From Saccharothrix syringae (GTDB lineage: Bacteria; Actinomycetota; Actinomycetes; Mycobacteriales; Pseudonocardiaceae): 64,000 nucleotides of DNA. The notes beneath the pieces are model-generated. The model was not told the origin of the DNA. It worked only from the letters and a program-made list of their open reading frames with translations, and ran no database searches. The position numbers were made by a program, and so were the translations under genes. This document shows, one piece after another, positions 43,987 through 53,380 of the stretch (its first letter is position 1; each line of letters begins with the position of its first letter). The stretch is taken from assembly GCF_009498035.1 (NCBI RefSeq), contig NZ_CP034550.1, positions 1,488,001-1,552,000 on the forward strand, written 5' to 3'.

Positions 43987-45069
43987 CTACTTCTTGTCCA
44001 GCCCGGAGGTGTCCACGGTCGGCTTGCCCGCCGCCGAGAGCACCTTGTTCAACAGCGTGAAGTCGGCGAGGCCGGCCACGTTCGCGGCCTCCTTCGCCAC
44101 GCCCGCGGTCACGGCGTCCTTCGCCAACTGCGGGAAGCTCTTGGCCTGCGGGTCCAGGGTCAGCTCGATGTTGTCGAACGCCCGGTCCAGCACCGGTTCG
44201 CCCAGCGACTTGCCGGTGAGGTTCTTCAGCGCGGCGTTGACCACCTGCTTGGCCTCGACCTTGTTGTTCTGCGCGAAGTCGGTGGCGGCCAGGTGGCCGC
44301 GCAGCAGCGCCTCGACGGTCTGCGGGTGCTCCTGGAGGAACTTGGTGCGCACCAGCAGCACCGTGGTCGGGAACCGCCCGCCCTCCCACAGGGTCTTCTC
44401 GTCCAGCAGCACCTGCGCGCCCGCGTCCAGCACCAGCCGCGACGACCACGGCTCCGGCGCCCACGCGCCCTGCACGTCGCCCTTCTTGAACAGGTCGAGC
44501 GACTGCGCGTTCTCCGTGTTGGTCACGTTGACCTGGTCGGGGCCCGCGCCGACGGTGAGCTGCTGGTCGGCCAGCCACTTCTTCAGCGCCACGTCCTGGG
44601 TGTTGCCCAGCTGGGGCGTGGTGATGACCTTGCCCTTGAGGTCGGCCGGCGAGGAGATGCCGGGCGCGACCACGAGCTGCGCGCCGCCGGAGGTGGCGCC
44701 GGCGACCAGCCGGACGGCCTCGCCGTTGGACTTGGCGTAGGCGTTGATGGCCGGGCCGGAGCCGATGAACGTGGCGTCCAGCGACTCGCCGAGCAGCGCG
44801 TTGACCGCCTCCGGGCCCGCGTTGAAGGTCTGGGTGGTGAGCTTGGTGCTGCCCAGCTCCTTGGCGAACAGCCCCTTGTCGACGCCGATGAGCGCGGCGG
44901 CGTGGGTGACGTTGGGGAAGTAGCCGAGGCGGATCTCCGCGGCCGCGCCCTGGTCGGCGGCTGCGGTGTTGGCGTCCTCGGCGCGCTCCACGCGGGAGCA
45001 CCCGGCGAGCGCCGTGAGTGCGGTCAGTACGGCCAGTGACGTGGTCAGGATGGTGCGTCTGGTTCTCAC
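43987..45069 (-). CDS. ABC transporter substrate-binding lipoprotein (sulfonate/NMT1-like)
   Basis: A 360-residue extracytoplasmic binding protein. The lipobox is ALTALAGCS (Cys lipidated, near residue 24). The fold is of the NitT/TauT type: EIRLGYFPNVTHAAALIGVDKGLF, GPAINAYAKSNGEAVRLVAGA, GKVITTPQLGNTQDVALKKWL. Related proteins bind alkanesulfonates, taurine or nitrate; in this operon a sulfur oxyanion or sulfonate is likely. Confidence 0.9.
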   Translation of the reverse strand: MRTRRTILTTSLAVLTALTALAGCSRVERAEDANTAAADQGAAAEIRLGYFPNVTHAAALIGVDKGLFAKELGSTKLTTQTFNAGPEAVNALLGESLDATFIGSGPAINAYAKSNGEAVRLVAGATSGGAQLVVAPGISSPADLKGKVITTPQLGNTQDVALKKWLADQQLTVGAGPDQVNVTNTENAQSLDLFKKGDVQGAWAPEPWSSRLVLDAGAQVLLDEKTLWEGGRFPTTVLLVRTKFLQEHPQTVEALLRGHLAATDFAQNNKVEAKQVVNAALKNLTGKSLGEPVLDRAFDNIELTLDPQAKSFPQLAKDAVTAGVAKEAANVAGLADFTLLNKVLSAAGKPTVDTSGLDKK

Positions 45070-45093
45070 GGCGGCGGTTGCCTTTCTGGGTGG

Positions 45094-46416
45094 TCAGGGA
45101 CCGGGGGAGACGAGGGCGTGGCCGTCGGCCGCGTCGTTGTCGATGCCGTCGAGCACCGGCAGCGGCGCGCCCACGAGGCCGGCGGCCAGCGTGCTGCCGT
45201 CGGCGGCGTCGATCACCAGGAACGAGCCGGTGCGGCGGTTGCGCGTGTAGTCGTCGACGGGGATCGGCTCGGCCGTGCGCACGGCGACCTGGCCGATCTC
45301 GTTGAGGGCCAGCGAGGCGGGTGCGTCGGTGCTGGCCAGGCGCTGCTCGTCGAACCGGGTGCGCAGCTCGGTGACCATCGCCTGCACGGTGCGCGTGCCG
45401 TGCTTGACCAGCACGCGGGCGCCGGGCGCCAGGGGCTTCTCCGACAGCCAGCACACGGTGGCGTCCAGCTCGTCGGTCACCGTCGGCGGCACGGCCGCGG
45501 CGGCGATCAGGTCGCCGCGCGAGATGTCCAGGTCGTGCTCCAGCAGCAGGGTCACCGACTGCCCGGCGGCGGCCTCGTCCAGCGGGCCGTCGGCGGTGTC
45601 GATGCCGGTCACCGTGGAGCGCAGCCCGTTCGGCAGCACGGCCACCTCGTCGCCCACCCGCACGGTGCCCGCCGCGACCAGGCCCGCGTAGCCGCGGTAG
45701 TCGGGGTGCTCGGGGGTGCGCGGGCGGATCACGTACTGCACCGGGAAGCGGAACGGCGCGTCGTGCGGGTCCGGTTCGACCGGCACCGTCTCCAGGTGCT
45801 CCAGCAGCGTCGGGCCGGTGTACCAGGGGGTGCGGTCGGAGCGCTCCACCACGTTGTCGCCGGCCAGCGCGGACACCGGGATCTCCACCACGGCGTCCTC
45901 GGCGTAGCCCAGGGCGGTGGCGTGGGCGGTGAACTCCTTGGCGATGCGGGCGAAGGTCGGCTGGTCGAAGCCGACCAGGTCGATCTTGTTCACCGCCAGC
46001 ACCAGGCGCGGCACGCCCAGCAGCGCGAGCACGGCCGCGTGCCTGCGGGTCTGCTCGACCACGCCCTTGCGGGCGTCCACCAGCAGCACGCCGAGCTGCG
46101 CGGTGGACGCGCCGGTCACCGTGTTGCGGGTGTACTGCACGTGGCCGGGGGTGTCGGCGAGCACGAACGAGCGCTTCGGCGTGGCGAAGTAGCGGTAGGC
46201 CACGTCGATGGTGATGCCCTGCTCGCGCTCCGAGCGCAGGCCGTCCACCAGCAGCGACAGGTCGGGGGTTGCCAGGCCGCGGTCGGCGCTGGCCCGGTGC
46301 ACCGCGTCCAGCGTGTCGGCCAGCACCGACTTGGTGTCGTACAGCAGCCGCCCGACCAGCGTGGACTTGCCGTCGTCCACGCTGCCCGCCGTGGCGAGCC
46401 TCAACAGGTCGCTCAT
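45094..46416 (-). CDS. cysN: Sulfate adenylyltransferase subunit 1 (CysN GTPase)
   Basis: A 440-residue EF-Tu-like GTPase that couples GTP hydrolysis to APS formation by CysD. G1 TAGSVDDGKSTLVGRLL, switch EREQGITIDVAYRYF, G3 DTPGHVQY and G4 NKIDLV are clear. No C-terminal APS-kinase (CysC) domain is fused. ATG directly abuts the cysD stop. Confidence 0.95.
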   Translation of the reverse strand: MSDLLRLATAGSVDDGKSTLVGRLLYDTKSVLADTLDAVHRASADRGLATPDLSLLVDGLRSEREQGITIDVAYRYFATPKRSFVLADTPGHVQYTRNTVTGASTAQLGVLLVDARKGVVEQTRRHAAVLALLGVPRLVLAVNKIDLVGFDQPTFARIAKEFTAHATALGYAEDAVVEIPVSALAGDNVVERSDRTPWYTGPTLLEHLETVPVEPDPHDAPFRFPVQYVIRPRTPEHPDYRGYAGLVAAGTVRVGDEVAVLPNGLRSTVTGIDTADGPLDEAAAGQSVTLLLEHDLDISRGDLIAAAAVPPTVTDELDATVCWLSEKPLAPGARVLVKHGTRTVQAMVTELRTRFDEQRLASTDAPASLALNEIGQVAVRTAEPIPVDDYTRNRRTGSFLVIDAADGSTLAAGLVGAPLPVLDGIDNDAADGHALVSPGP

Positions 46417-47319
46417 CTAGAAGTAGCCCTCCCGCTTGCGGTCCTCCATGGCGGCCTCGGACAGCCGGTCGTCCGCGCGCGTCGCGCCGCGCTCGGTGAG
46501 CCGCGAGGCGGCCACCTCGGCGATGACGGCCTCGATGTCGGCGGCGTCGGACTCCACCGCGCCGGTGCACGACCCGTCGCCGACGGTCCGGTACCGGACG
46601 GTCTTGCCGACCAGCCGCTCGCCCTCGCGGGGACCGCCCCACGGACCCTCCGCCAACCACATGCCGTCGCGCAGGTAGACCTCGCGGTGGTGGGCGTAGT
46701 AGATCGACGGCAGCTCGATGCCCTCGCGGGCGATGTAGTGCCACACGTCGAGTTCGGTCCAGTTGGACAGCGGGAACACCCGCACATGTTCGCCCGGCCG
46801 GTGCCTCCCGTTGTAGAGGTTCCACAATTCGGGACGCTGCCGGCGCGGCTCCCACTGCCCGAAGGAGTTCCGCAGGCTGAAGATGCGCTCCTTGGCCCGC
46901 GCCCGCTCCTCGTCCCGGCGCCCGCCGCCGAACACGGCGTCGAACCTGTGGCCGGTGATGGCGTCGAGCAGGGGCACGGTCTGCAGCGGGTTGCGGGTGC
47001 CGTCGGGGCGCTCGGCGAGCCGGCCGTCGTCGATGTAGTCCTGGACCCGGGCGACCTCCAGGCGCAGCCCGTGCCGGGCCACGACGCGGTCGCGGAACTC
47101 GATGACCTCGTCGAAGTTGTGCCCGGTGTCCACGTGCAGCAGCGGGAAGGGCACCGGCGCGGGCCAGAACGCCTTGATGGCCAGGTGCAGCAGCAGGGTC
47201 GAGTCCTTGCCGCCGGAGAACAGGATCACCGGCCGGTCGAACTCGCCCGCCACCTCGCGGAAGATGTGGATCGCCTCGGACTCCAGGCGGCCCAGGGTGT
47301 CCAGAGCTGTGGTGGTCAT
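46417..47319 (-). CDS. cysD: Sulfate adenylyltransferase subunit 2 (CysD)
   Basis: A 300-residue PP-loop ATP pyrophosphatase that makes adenosine 5'-phosphosulfate from sulfate and ATP. The PP loop is ILFSGGKDSTLLLHL near residue 33; GGGRRDEERARAKERIFS and FPLSNWTELDVWHYI are CysD signatures. Its ATG overlaps the cysH stop (ATGA). Confidence 0.96.
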   Translation of the reverse strand: MTTTALDTLGRLESEAIHIFREVAGEFDRPVILFSGGKDSTLLLHLAIKAFWPAPVPFPLLHVDTGHNFDEVIEFRDRVVARHGLRLEVARVQDYIDDGRLAERPDGTRNPLQTVPLLDAITGHRFDAVFGGGRRDEERARAKERIFSLRNSFGQWEPRRQRPELWNLYNGRHRPGEHVRVFPLSNWTELDVWHYIAREGIELPSIYYAHHREVYLRDGMWLAEGPWGGPREGERLVGKTVRYRTVGDGSCTGAVESDAADIEAVIAEVAASRLTERGATRADDRLSEAAMEDRKREGYF

Positions 47320-48017
47320 CCGTGCAACCCGCATTCCGTCTTGGCGAGCCCGGCCCACCGGCCGCTGCGCGCGTCCTGACCCGGCAGCGGCTTCGCCGTG
47401 CACGGGGCGCACCCGATGGACGGGTAGCCCTGCTGGACCAGCAGGTTCTCCAAGATGCCGTGCTCGTGGAGGTAGCCGTTGAACTCGTCGTCGCTCCACG
47501 GGGCGATCGGGTTGACCTTGACCAGCCCGTTGCGCTCGTCCCACTGCACGATCGGGGTGTTGGCCCGGGTCGGCGCGTCGACGCGGCGCACGCCGGTCAC
47601 CCACGCGTCGTACTTGGCCAGCTCGCGCCGCAGCGGCACCACCTTGCGCAGGTGGCAGCACTTGCCGGGGTCGGTCTTGAACAGCTGCCCGAACTCCGCC
47701 TCCTGGTCGGCCACGGACTGCTCGGCGGCGGCGTTGACGATCCGCACGCCCGGGTAGACCAGGTCGACCGCGTCGCGCACGCCGATGGTCTCCGGGAAGT
47801 GGTAGCCGGTCTCCAGGAACAGCACGTCCACGTCCGGCTTGACCTTGACGGCCAGGTCGATCAGCACGGCGTCCTGCATGTTCGAGGCGACGATCCAGCT
47901 GTCGCCGAACGTGCGGGCGGTCCACGCCAACGCCTCCTCGGCACTGGCGTCCGCCAGCTCGACCGAGGCGGCCTCGGCGATCACCTTCAGCTCCTCGGCC
48001 CTGGTGGGGGCGGTCAC
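47316..48017 (-). CDS. cysH: Adenylylsulfate (APS) reductase, 4Fe-4S type
   Basis: A 233-residue assimilatory reductase forming sulfite from APS with thioredoxin. The 4Fe-4S ligands KCCHLRK and GCAPC mark the APS-using type rather than PAPS reductase, and the catalytic Cys is in the C-terminal KTECGLH. GTG 48017 has AGGAGGTG upstream. The absence of cysC (APS kinase) in the operon agrees with direct APS reduction. Confidence 0.95.
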   Translation of the reverse strand: MTAPTRAEELKVIAEAASVELADASAEEALAWTARTFGDSWIVASNMQDAVLIDLAVKVKPDVDVLFLETGYHFPETIGVRDAVDLVYPGVRIVNAAAEQSVADQEAEFGQLFKTDPGKCCHLRKVVPLRRELAKYDAWVTGVRRVDAPTRANTPIVQWDERNGLVKVNPIAPWSDDEFNGYLHEHGILENLLVQQGYPSIGCAPCTAKPLPGQDARSGRWAGLAKTECGLHG

Positions 48018-48172
48018 CGCTGCACCTCCTGGGGAAGGTTGAGACCCACGAACTTGACCGTGAACACGCGGCGGCACGAGGCGCACAGCCACGAGTGGGA
48101 GGGCTCCTCCTGCGGGCGGAGGTCCTCGTCGCCGCAGTAGGGGCAGTAGAAGGGGGTTGCGCGCTCGCTCAC
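48014..48172 (-). CDS. Small zinc-ribbon protein in the sulfite-reductase operon
   Basis: A 52-residue protein with two CxxC pairs: FYCPYCGDEDL and WLCASCRRVF. It is coupled to both neighbours by 4-base overlaps (GTGA with sir, cysH start inside its end). Small zinc ribbons occupy the same place in other actinomycete cys operons; the function is unknown. Confidence 0.85.
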   Translation of the reverse strand: MSERATPFYCPYCGDEDLRPQEEPSHSWLCASCRRVFTVKFVGLNLPQEVQR

Positions 48173-49863
48173 CTGAGATCGGCCTCGTCGGCGCGGGCCA
48201 CCCACTGCGCGAACCGCTCGTCCGCCTCGCGCTTGGCCACGAAGTTGCGCACCACCCGCTCGACGTAGTCGGGCAGCTCGGCGGCGGTGACCTTGTGGCC
48301 GCGCAGCTTGCGGCCGAACCCGGCGTCCAGGCCCAGGCCGCCGCCCAGGTGCACCTGGAAGCCCTCGACCTGCGCGCCGTGCTCGTCGGTGACGATCTGG
48401 CCCTTGAGGCCGATGTCGGCGGTCTGGATGCGGGCGCAGGAGTTGGGGCAGCCGTTGATGTGCACCGCGATCGGCTCGGTGACCCCGGCCACGACGTCGG
48501 CGAGCCGGGCCTCCAGCGCGGTCACCAGCTCCGCCGCGCGGGCCTTGGTCTCGACGATGGCCAGCTTGCAGAACTCGATGCCGGTGCACGCCATCACGCC
48601 CCGCCGCCACGGCGACGGCTCGGTCTGCAGGCCCAGCTTGGCCAGGTCGGCCTGGAGGGCCTTGACCTCGGCCTCGGGCACGTCCAGCACGACCAGCTTC
48701 TGCTGCGGGGTCAGCCGCACCCGGGTCGACCCGGCGCGCTCGGCCACCTTGGCGACCTCGACCAGCGTCGAGCCGGACACCCGGCCGGCGATCGGGGCGG
48801 CGCCGACGTAGTACAGGCCGTCCTTCTGGCGGTGCACGCCGATGTGGTCGCGCGGCACCGCGGGCACCTCGGGCGCGGGCCCGTCGACCAGCTTCCGCTT
48901 CAGGTACTCGGTCTCCAGGACCTCGCGGAACTTCTCCGGGCCCCAGTCGGCGACCAGGAACTTGATCCGCGCCCGGTGCCGCAGCCGGCGGTAGCCGTAG
49001 TCGCGGAAGACCGCGATCACGCCCTCCCACACGTCCGGCACCTCGTCGGCGGGCACCCACGCGCCCAGCCGCTTGCCGATCATGGGGTTGGTGGACAGGC
49101 CGCCGCCGACCCACAGGTCGAAGCCGGGGCCGTGCTCGGGGTGGACCACGCCGACGAACGCCACGTCGTGGATCTCGTGCGCCACGTCCGGCAGGCCCGA
49201 GATCGCGGTCTTGAACTTGCGCGGCAGGTTCGAGAAGCGCGGGTCGCCGATGTAGCGGCGCAGGATCTCCTCGATCGCCGGGGTGCCGTCGACGACCTCG
49301 TCCTCGGCGATGCCGGCCACCGGCGAGCCGAGGATCACGCGCGGGCTGTCGCCGCACGCCTCCATCGTGGTCAGGCCCGCGGCCTCCAGCTTCTGCCAGA
49401 TCGTGGGCACGTCCTCGACGCGGATCCAGTGGTACTGGACGTTCTGCCGGTCGGTGATGTCGGCGGTGTCGCGCGCGTAGGTCTGGGACAGCTCGCCGAT
49501 CAGCGCGAGCTGCTGGGTGGTCAGCCGGCCGCCGTCGATGCGGACGCGCAGCATGAAGTACTCGTCGTCCAGCTCCTCCGGCTCCAGGGTGGCGGTGCGG
49601 CCGCCGTCGATGCCGGGCTTGCGCTGGGTGTAGAGGCCGTACCAGCGGAACCTGCCGCGCAGGTCGGCCGGGTCGATGGAGTCGAAACCGCCGTGGGCGT
49701 AGATGTTCTCGATCCGCGCCCGCACGTTGAGCGGGTTGTCGTCCTTCTTGCTCCGCTCGTTGGGGTTCAGCGGCTCGCGGTAGCCCAGCGCCCACTGCCC
49801 CTCACCTCGGCGCTGCCTGGCGCGCTGAGGCGGCTTGCCTGGCGAGGTCGTCGGGGGGACCAT
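48169..49863 (-). CDS. sir: Ferredoxin-dependent assimilatory sulfite reductase
   Basis: A 564-residue sirohaem/4Fe-4S enzyme reducing sulfite to sulfide with six electrons. The cluster cysteines are CTGIEFC and CPNSC; RQNVQYHWIR and CGDSPRVILGSPVAG flank the sirohaem; the two half-repeats of the nitrite/sulfite reductase fold are visible. Related to mycobacterial SirA/NirA, and the operon context favours sulfite over nitrite. GAGG lies before the ATG. Confidence 0.94.
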   Translation of the reverse strand: MVPPTTSPGKPPQRARQRRGEGQWALGYREPLNPNERSKKDDNPLNVRARIENIYAHGGFDSIDPADLRGRFRWYGLYTQRKPGIDGGRTATLEPEELDDEYFMLRVRIDGGRLTTQQLALIGELSQTYARDTADITDRQNVQYHWIRVEDVPTIWQKLEAAGLTTMEACGDSPRVILGSPVAGIAEDEVVDGTPAIEEILRRYIGDPRFSNLPRKFKTAISGLPDVAHEIHDVAFVGVVHPEHGPGFDLWVGGGLSTNPMIGKRLGAWVPADEVPDVWEGVIAVFRDYGYRRLRHRARIKFLVADWGPEKFREVLETEYLKRKLVDGPAPEVPAVPRDHIGVHRQKDGLYYVGAAPIAGRVSGSTLVEVAKVAERAGSTRVRLTPQQKLVVLDVPEAEVKALQADLAKLGLQTEPSPWRRGVMACTGIEFCKLAIVETKARAAELVTALEARLADVVAGVTEPIAVHINGCPNSCARIQTADIGLKGQIVTDEHGAQVEGFQVHLGGGLGLDAGFGRKLRGHKVTAAELPDYVERVVRNFVAKREADERFAQWVARADEADLR

Positions 49864-49979
49864 CCTCGTCCTCCGGGGGTTTCGGGGCGCTGGCGGCGCG
49901 TGCGAGTCCCGGGGTGAGCCGTGGTGGGGGTCTCGTCAGCGCGCCCGGCGCCGACGGGAACAGAAAGGTCGGGCGCGGG

Positions 49980-50066
49980 TCAGGCCGAGTTGCGGCACAT
50001 CGCGCTCGAAACGCGACGGAAGTCGACGTGGCGGCGCACCACCAGGCGGACTCCGTTCGACGTCAT
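49980..50066 (-). CDS. Putative leader peptide of the sulfur-assimilation operon
   Basis: A 28-residue ORF 116 bases upstream of sir. It contains RRHVDFRR and SSAMCR, the conserved core of the short leader peptides found before sulfur-metabolism genes in actinomycetes. The cysteine codon near its end suggests cysteine-responsive attenuation or coupling. The spacer to sir has GC-rich self-complementary stretches that could be the controlled structure. Confidence 0.75.
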   Translation of the reverse strand: MTSNGVRLVVRRHVDFRRVSSAMCRNSA

Positions 50067-50169
50067 GCGCTCAGCGTGCCACGCGTCCATCCCGTGGTCC
50101 ACCGCCATCCGCATGGTGGGACGGCCGTCACGGCGGGGGTTGCCCCTGGTAAATGGGACAATGGAGGCC

Positions 50170-51384
50170 ATGCCCTCCGCCCTGCCGACCGGCGACCCCG
50201 CGCCCCCCGACGGCTCGCTGCCCGCCGCCGCCCTCACCGGCCTGGGCACCCGGCCGTTCGGCGTCTACGTGCACGTCCCGTTCTGCGCGACCCGCTGCGG
50301 TTACTGCGACTTCAACACCTACACCGCCGGTGAGCTGGGCACTTCCGCCTCGCCCGCCTCCTGGCTCGAGGGGCTGCGGCGCGAGCTGGACCTGGCCGCG
50401 CGCGTGCTGGGCACCCCGCCGGCGGCCGAGACGGTGTTCGTGGGCGGCGGCACGCCGTCGCTGCTGGGCGCCGACGGGCTGGCCGCCGTGCTCGACGCGG
50501 TGCGCGGCTCGGTCGGCCTCGCGCCGGGCGCGGAGGTCACCACCGAGGCCAACCCCGAGTCCACCTCGCCCGCGTTCTTCGCGGCCCTGCGTGACGCGGG
50601 TTACACCCGGGTGTCGCTGGGCATGCAGTCCGCGGCCCGCCACGTGCTCGCGCTGCTGGACCGGGCCCACACGCCGGGACGCCCGGTGGCGGCGGCCCGG
50701 GAGGCGCGGGAGGCGGGCTTCGAGCACGTCAACCTCGACCTGATCTACGGCACGCCGGGGGAGACCGCCGACGACCTGCGGGCCTCGCTGGACGCGGTGC
50801 GCGGCGCCGGCGTGGACCACGTCTCGGCCTACGCGCTGATCGTGGAGGAGGGCACCGCGCTGGCCCGCCGGGTGCGCCGCGGCGAGCTGCCGATGCCCGA
50901 CGACGACGTGCTGGCCGACAAGTACGAGCAGGTCGACGCGGCCCTCACGGCCCACGGGCTGCGCTGGTACGAGGTGTCGAACTGGGCGGCCGACGAGGCG
51001 GCCCGCTGCCGCCACAACCTGCTCTACTGGCAGGGCGGCGACTGGTGGGGCGCGGGCCCCGGCGCGCACAGCCACGTCGGCGGCGTGCGCTGGTGGAACG
51101 CCAAGCACCCGGCGAAGTACGCGGAGCTGCTGGCCGCGGGCACCTCGCCCGCCGCCGGGCGCGAGGTGCTGTCCGACGACGACCGGCGCGTGGAGCGGGT
51201 GCTGCTGGAGCTGCGCCTGGTCACCGGCCTGCCGGTGGACGCCCTCGACGACGGCGGCCGGGCCGGGGCGGAGGTGGCCGCCGAGGACGGCCTGCTCGAC
51301 CCCGCCGAGCTGGACCGCGGCCGCTGCGTGCTCACCGACCGGGGCCGGCTGCTCGCCGACGCCGTGGTGCACCGGCTCACGTGA
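50170..51384 (+). CDS. hemW: Radical-SAM haem chaperone HemW
   Basis: A 404-residue protein of the HemN/HemW family. The radical-SAM cluster motif CATRCGYCDF is near residue 40; GGGTPSLL and NLDLIYGTPGE follow. It lacks the extra N-terminal cysteine of true HemN and is HemW-like, a haem-trafficking protein. GACAAT at 50157-50162, seven bases before ATG 50170, suggests a leaderless start; ATG 50161 is in frame. Divergent from the cys operon. Confidence 0.92.
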   Translation: MPSALPTGDPAPPDGSLPAAALTGLGTRPFGVYVHVPFCATRCGYCDFNTYTAGELGTSASPASWLEGLRRELDLAARVLGTPPAAETVFVGGGTPSLLGADGLAAVLDAVRGSVGLAPGAEVTTEANPESTSPAFFAALRDAGYTRVSLGMQSAARHVLALLDRAHTPGRPVAAAREAREAGFEHVNLDLIYGTPGETADDLRASLDAVRGAGVDHVSAYALIVEEGTALARRVRRGELPMPDDDVLADKYEQVDAALTAHGLRWYEVSNWAADEAARCRHNLLYWQGGDWWGAGPGAHSHVGGVRWWNAKHPAKYAELLAAGTSPAAGREVLSDDDRRVERVLLELRLVTGLPVDALDDGGRAGAEVAAEDGLLDPAELDRGRCVLTDRGRLLADAVVHRLT

Positions 51385-51427
51385 GCGGGGCGGGCCCTTC
51401 CCCGGCCCGACCGGGGCGGGCACCTGC

Positions 51428-52171
51428 TCACCCGAGCGTGGCGGACACCGACTCCCCGACCAGCCGGTAGCCCAGCGGCCCGTACAGGCGGTCGACCTTG
51501 CCGTCCGGCTCCGTCTCCAGGAACGGCGTCGCGCCCGCCGCGAACACCCGCGCGGTCAGGTCCGCGCACACCGCCGACGCGATGCCCCGCCGCTCGTGCG
51601 CGGGCAGCACCGCGATACCCGCCACCTGCGCCAACCCGCCGTGCGGCGCGGTGTGCGCGCCGGCGCCCGCGGGCACGCCGCCCAGCCGGGCCAGCACCAC
51701 CACCCCGCCCTGGTCCAGCAGCGCCTGCTGCCGCTCCAGGTCCGCCTCCCCGGCGGTCGGGCCGAGGCCGAAGGCGGTGTTCTGCACCACCGAAGCGGCC
51801 AGCAGGTCCTCGTCCGAGGTGACCGCGCCCACCACCAGCCCCGCCGGCGGCGCGGGGGCGCGCGGCTCCTCCGCGACCATCAGCGGCAGCAGCCGGTCCA
51901 CCTCGAACCCGGCCGCGTCGAGGGCCGCGTCCACGCCCGGCGCGGGCCGCAGGTACTCCAGCCGCGGCGTGCGCGACCGGTCGTGGAAGGCTGTCACCAG
52001 TGCCGCGACCTCGGCCGCGGTCGGTTCGGCGCCCTCCTCGGGCACCGCGTAGTTCAGGTACGGGTTGTCGCTGTGGGCGTCGAAGCGGACCAGGAACGGG
52101 CCGACGCGCACGGCGTCCGCCCGGATGGACTCGCGCAGGTTTCGCCGGATGAGCGTCAGCACACCCGCCAT
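51428..52171 (-). CDS. GNAT-family acetyltransferase (two-domain)
   Basis: A 247-residue protein with a divergent N-terminal half and a clear C-terminal GNAT domain: GGLAQVAGIAVLPAHERRGIASAVCADLTARVF (two blocks) and LYGPLGYRLVGES. Substrate unknown. ATG 52171 chosen over a GTG/ATG frame to 52225. Confidence 0.83.
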   Translation of the reverse strand: MAGVLTLIRRNLRESIRADAVRVGPFLVRFDAHSDNPYLNYAVPEEGAEPTAAEVAALVTAFHDRSRTPRLEYLRPAPGVDAALDAAGFEVDRLLPLMVAEEPRAPAPPAGLVVGAVTSDEDLLAASVVQNTAFGLGPTAGEADLERQQALLDQGGVVVLARLGGVPAGAGAHTAPHGGLAQVAGIAVLPAHERRGIASAVCADLTARVFAAGATPFLETEPDGKVDRLYGPLGYRLVGESVSATLG

Positions 52172-52275
52172 CCTGTGCACACCTGCGGGATCAAGGCGAA
52201 CGAAATTTACGAAGAAGGCGCTCACCTCCGTAAACTCGGGGTGGAGGTCCGGACCGGTCGTGGAGGTGACGTGCG

Positions 52276-53298
52276 GTGAACGCGGATGAGCGCAGGTTCG
52301 AGGTGCTGCGCGCGATCGTCGCCGACTACGTGTCCAACCACGAGCCGGTGGGCTCCAAGGCGCTCGTGGAGCGGCACAACCTCGGCGTGTCCAGCGCCAC
52401 CGTGCGCAACGACATGGCTGCGCTGGAGGAGGAGGGGTACATCACCCAGCCCCACACCAGCGCGGGCCGGGTGCCCACCGACAAGGGCTACCGGGTGTTC
52501 GTGGACCGGTTGAGCGAGGTCAAGCCCCTGTCGTCGGCCGAGCGCAAGGCCATCCAGAGCTTCCTCGAAGGCGCCTACGACCTCGACGACGTGCTGCGCC
52601 GCAGCGTCCGGCTGCTGGCCCAGCTGACCCGGCAGGTCGCGGTCATCCAGTACCCGACGCTGAGCCGGTCCACCGTGCGCCACCTGGAGGTGCTGGCCAT
52701 CACGCCGGCGCGGCTGATGCTGGTGCTGATCACCGACACCGGCCGCGTCGACCAGCGGTCGGTCGACCTCGGCGACGTCATCACCGAGGAGAACGTGGCC
52801 CGGCTGCGCGCGGTGCTGAACTCGGCCATGGGCGGCAAGCGCCTGTCCGACGCCTCGGCCGAGGTCGCCCAGCTGCCCGAGCAGGCGCCGGCCGAGCTGC
52901 GCGACGCGATGACGCGGGTGAGCACGGTGCTCATCGAGTCCCTGGTCGAGCACCCCGAGGAGCGCCTGGTGCTGGGTGGCACGGCGAACCTCACCCGCAA
53001 CGTGGCAGACTTCCCCGGTTCGCTGCGCCAGGTGCTGGAGGCGCTGGAGGAGCAGGTGGTGGTCCTCAAGCTGCTGGCCTCCGCCCGCGACCCCGGCACG
53101 ATCCTGGTGCACATCGGCGAGGAGAACGAAGCGGCGGAGATGCGCAGCACCTCGGTCGTGTCCATCGGCTACGGCAGCCGGGACAACCTGCTCGGCGGCA
53201 TGGGAGTGGTGGGACCGACCAGGATGGACTACCCGGGCACGATGGCGGCCGTGCGAGCGGTCGCCACCTACGTGGGTGAGATCCTGACCGGGCGGTGA
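52276..53298 (+). CDS. hrcA: Heat-inducible transcription repressor HrcA
   Basis: A 340-residue repressor of chaperone genes binding CIRCE. The winged helix is at the N-terminus ([33 protein letters not shown]), followed by [20 protein letters not shown] and the GAF-like domain. GTG start after GGAGGTG. TAAACT at 52231-52236 may be the -10 box. No CIRCE repeat is seen upstream. Directly followed by dnaJ and rsmE, as in other actinomycetes. Confidence 0.95.
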   Translation: MNADERRFEVLRAIVADYVSNHEPVGSKALVERHNLGVSSATVRNDMAALEEEGYITQPHTSAGRVPTDKGYRVFVDRLSEVKPLSSAERKAIQSFLEGAYDLDDVLRRSVRLLAQLTRQVAVIQYPTLSRSTVRHLEVLAITPARLMLVLITDTGRVDQRSVDLGDVITEENVARLRAVLNSAMGGKRLSDASAEVAQLPEQAPAELRDAMTRVSTVLIESLVEHPEERLVLGGTANLTRNVADFPGSLRQVLEALEEQVVVLKLLASARDPGTILVHIGEENEAAEMRSTSVVSIGYGSRDNLLGGMGVVGPTRMDYPGTMAAVRAVATYVGEILTGR

Positions 53299-53380
53299 CG
53301 ACGGGGGAACACCGCGGTCCCGCGGGACGTTTGGCAAGCGAGCGAACGCGCGCCCGAACGCGTTCGCAGGAGGAAACACG

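Noticed and set aside
43961..46855. 964-codon minus-strand ORF across cysN, the binding protein and cysD
   Set aside because: It is a different frame of three well-identified genes.
52201..52260. CIRCE element (GCACTC-N9-GAGTGC) expected near hrcA
   Set aside because: No such repeat is present. A 6-bp inverted repeat acctcc/ggaggt (52224-52248) is too short to claim.
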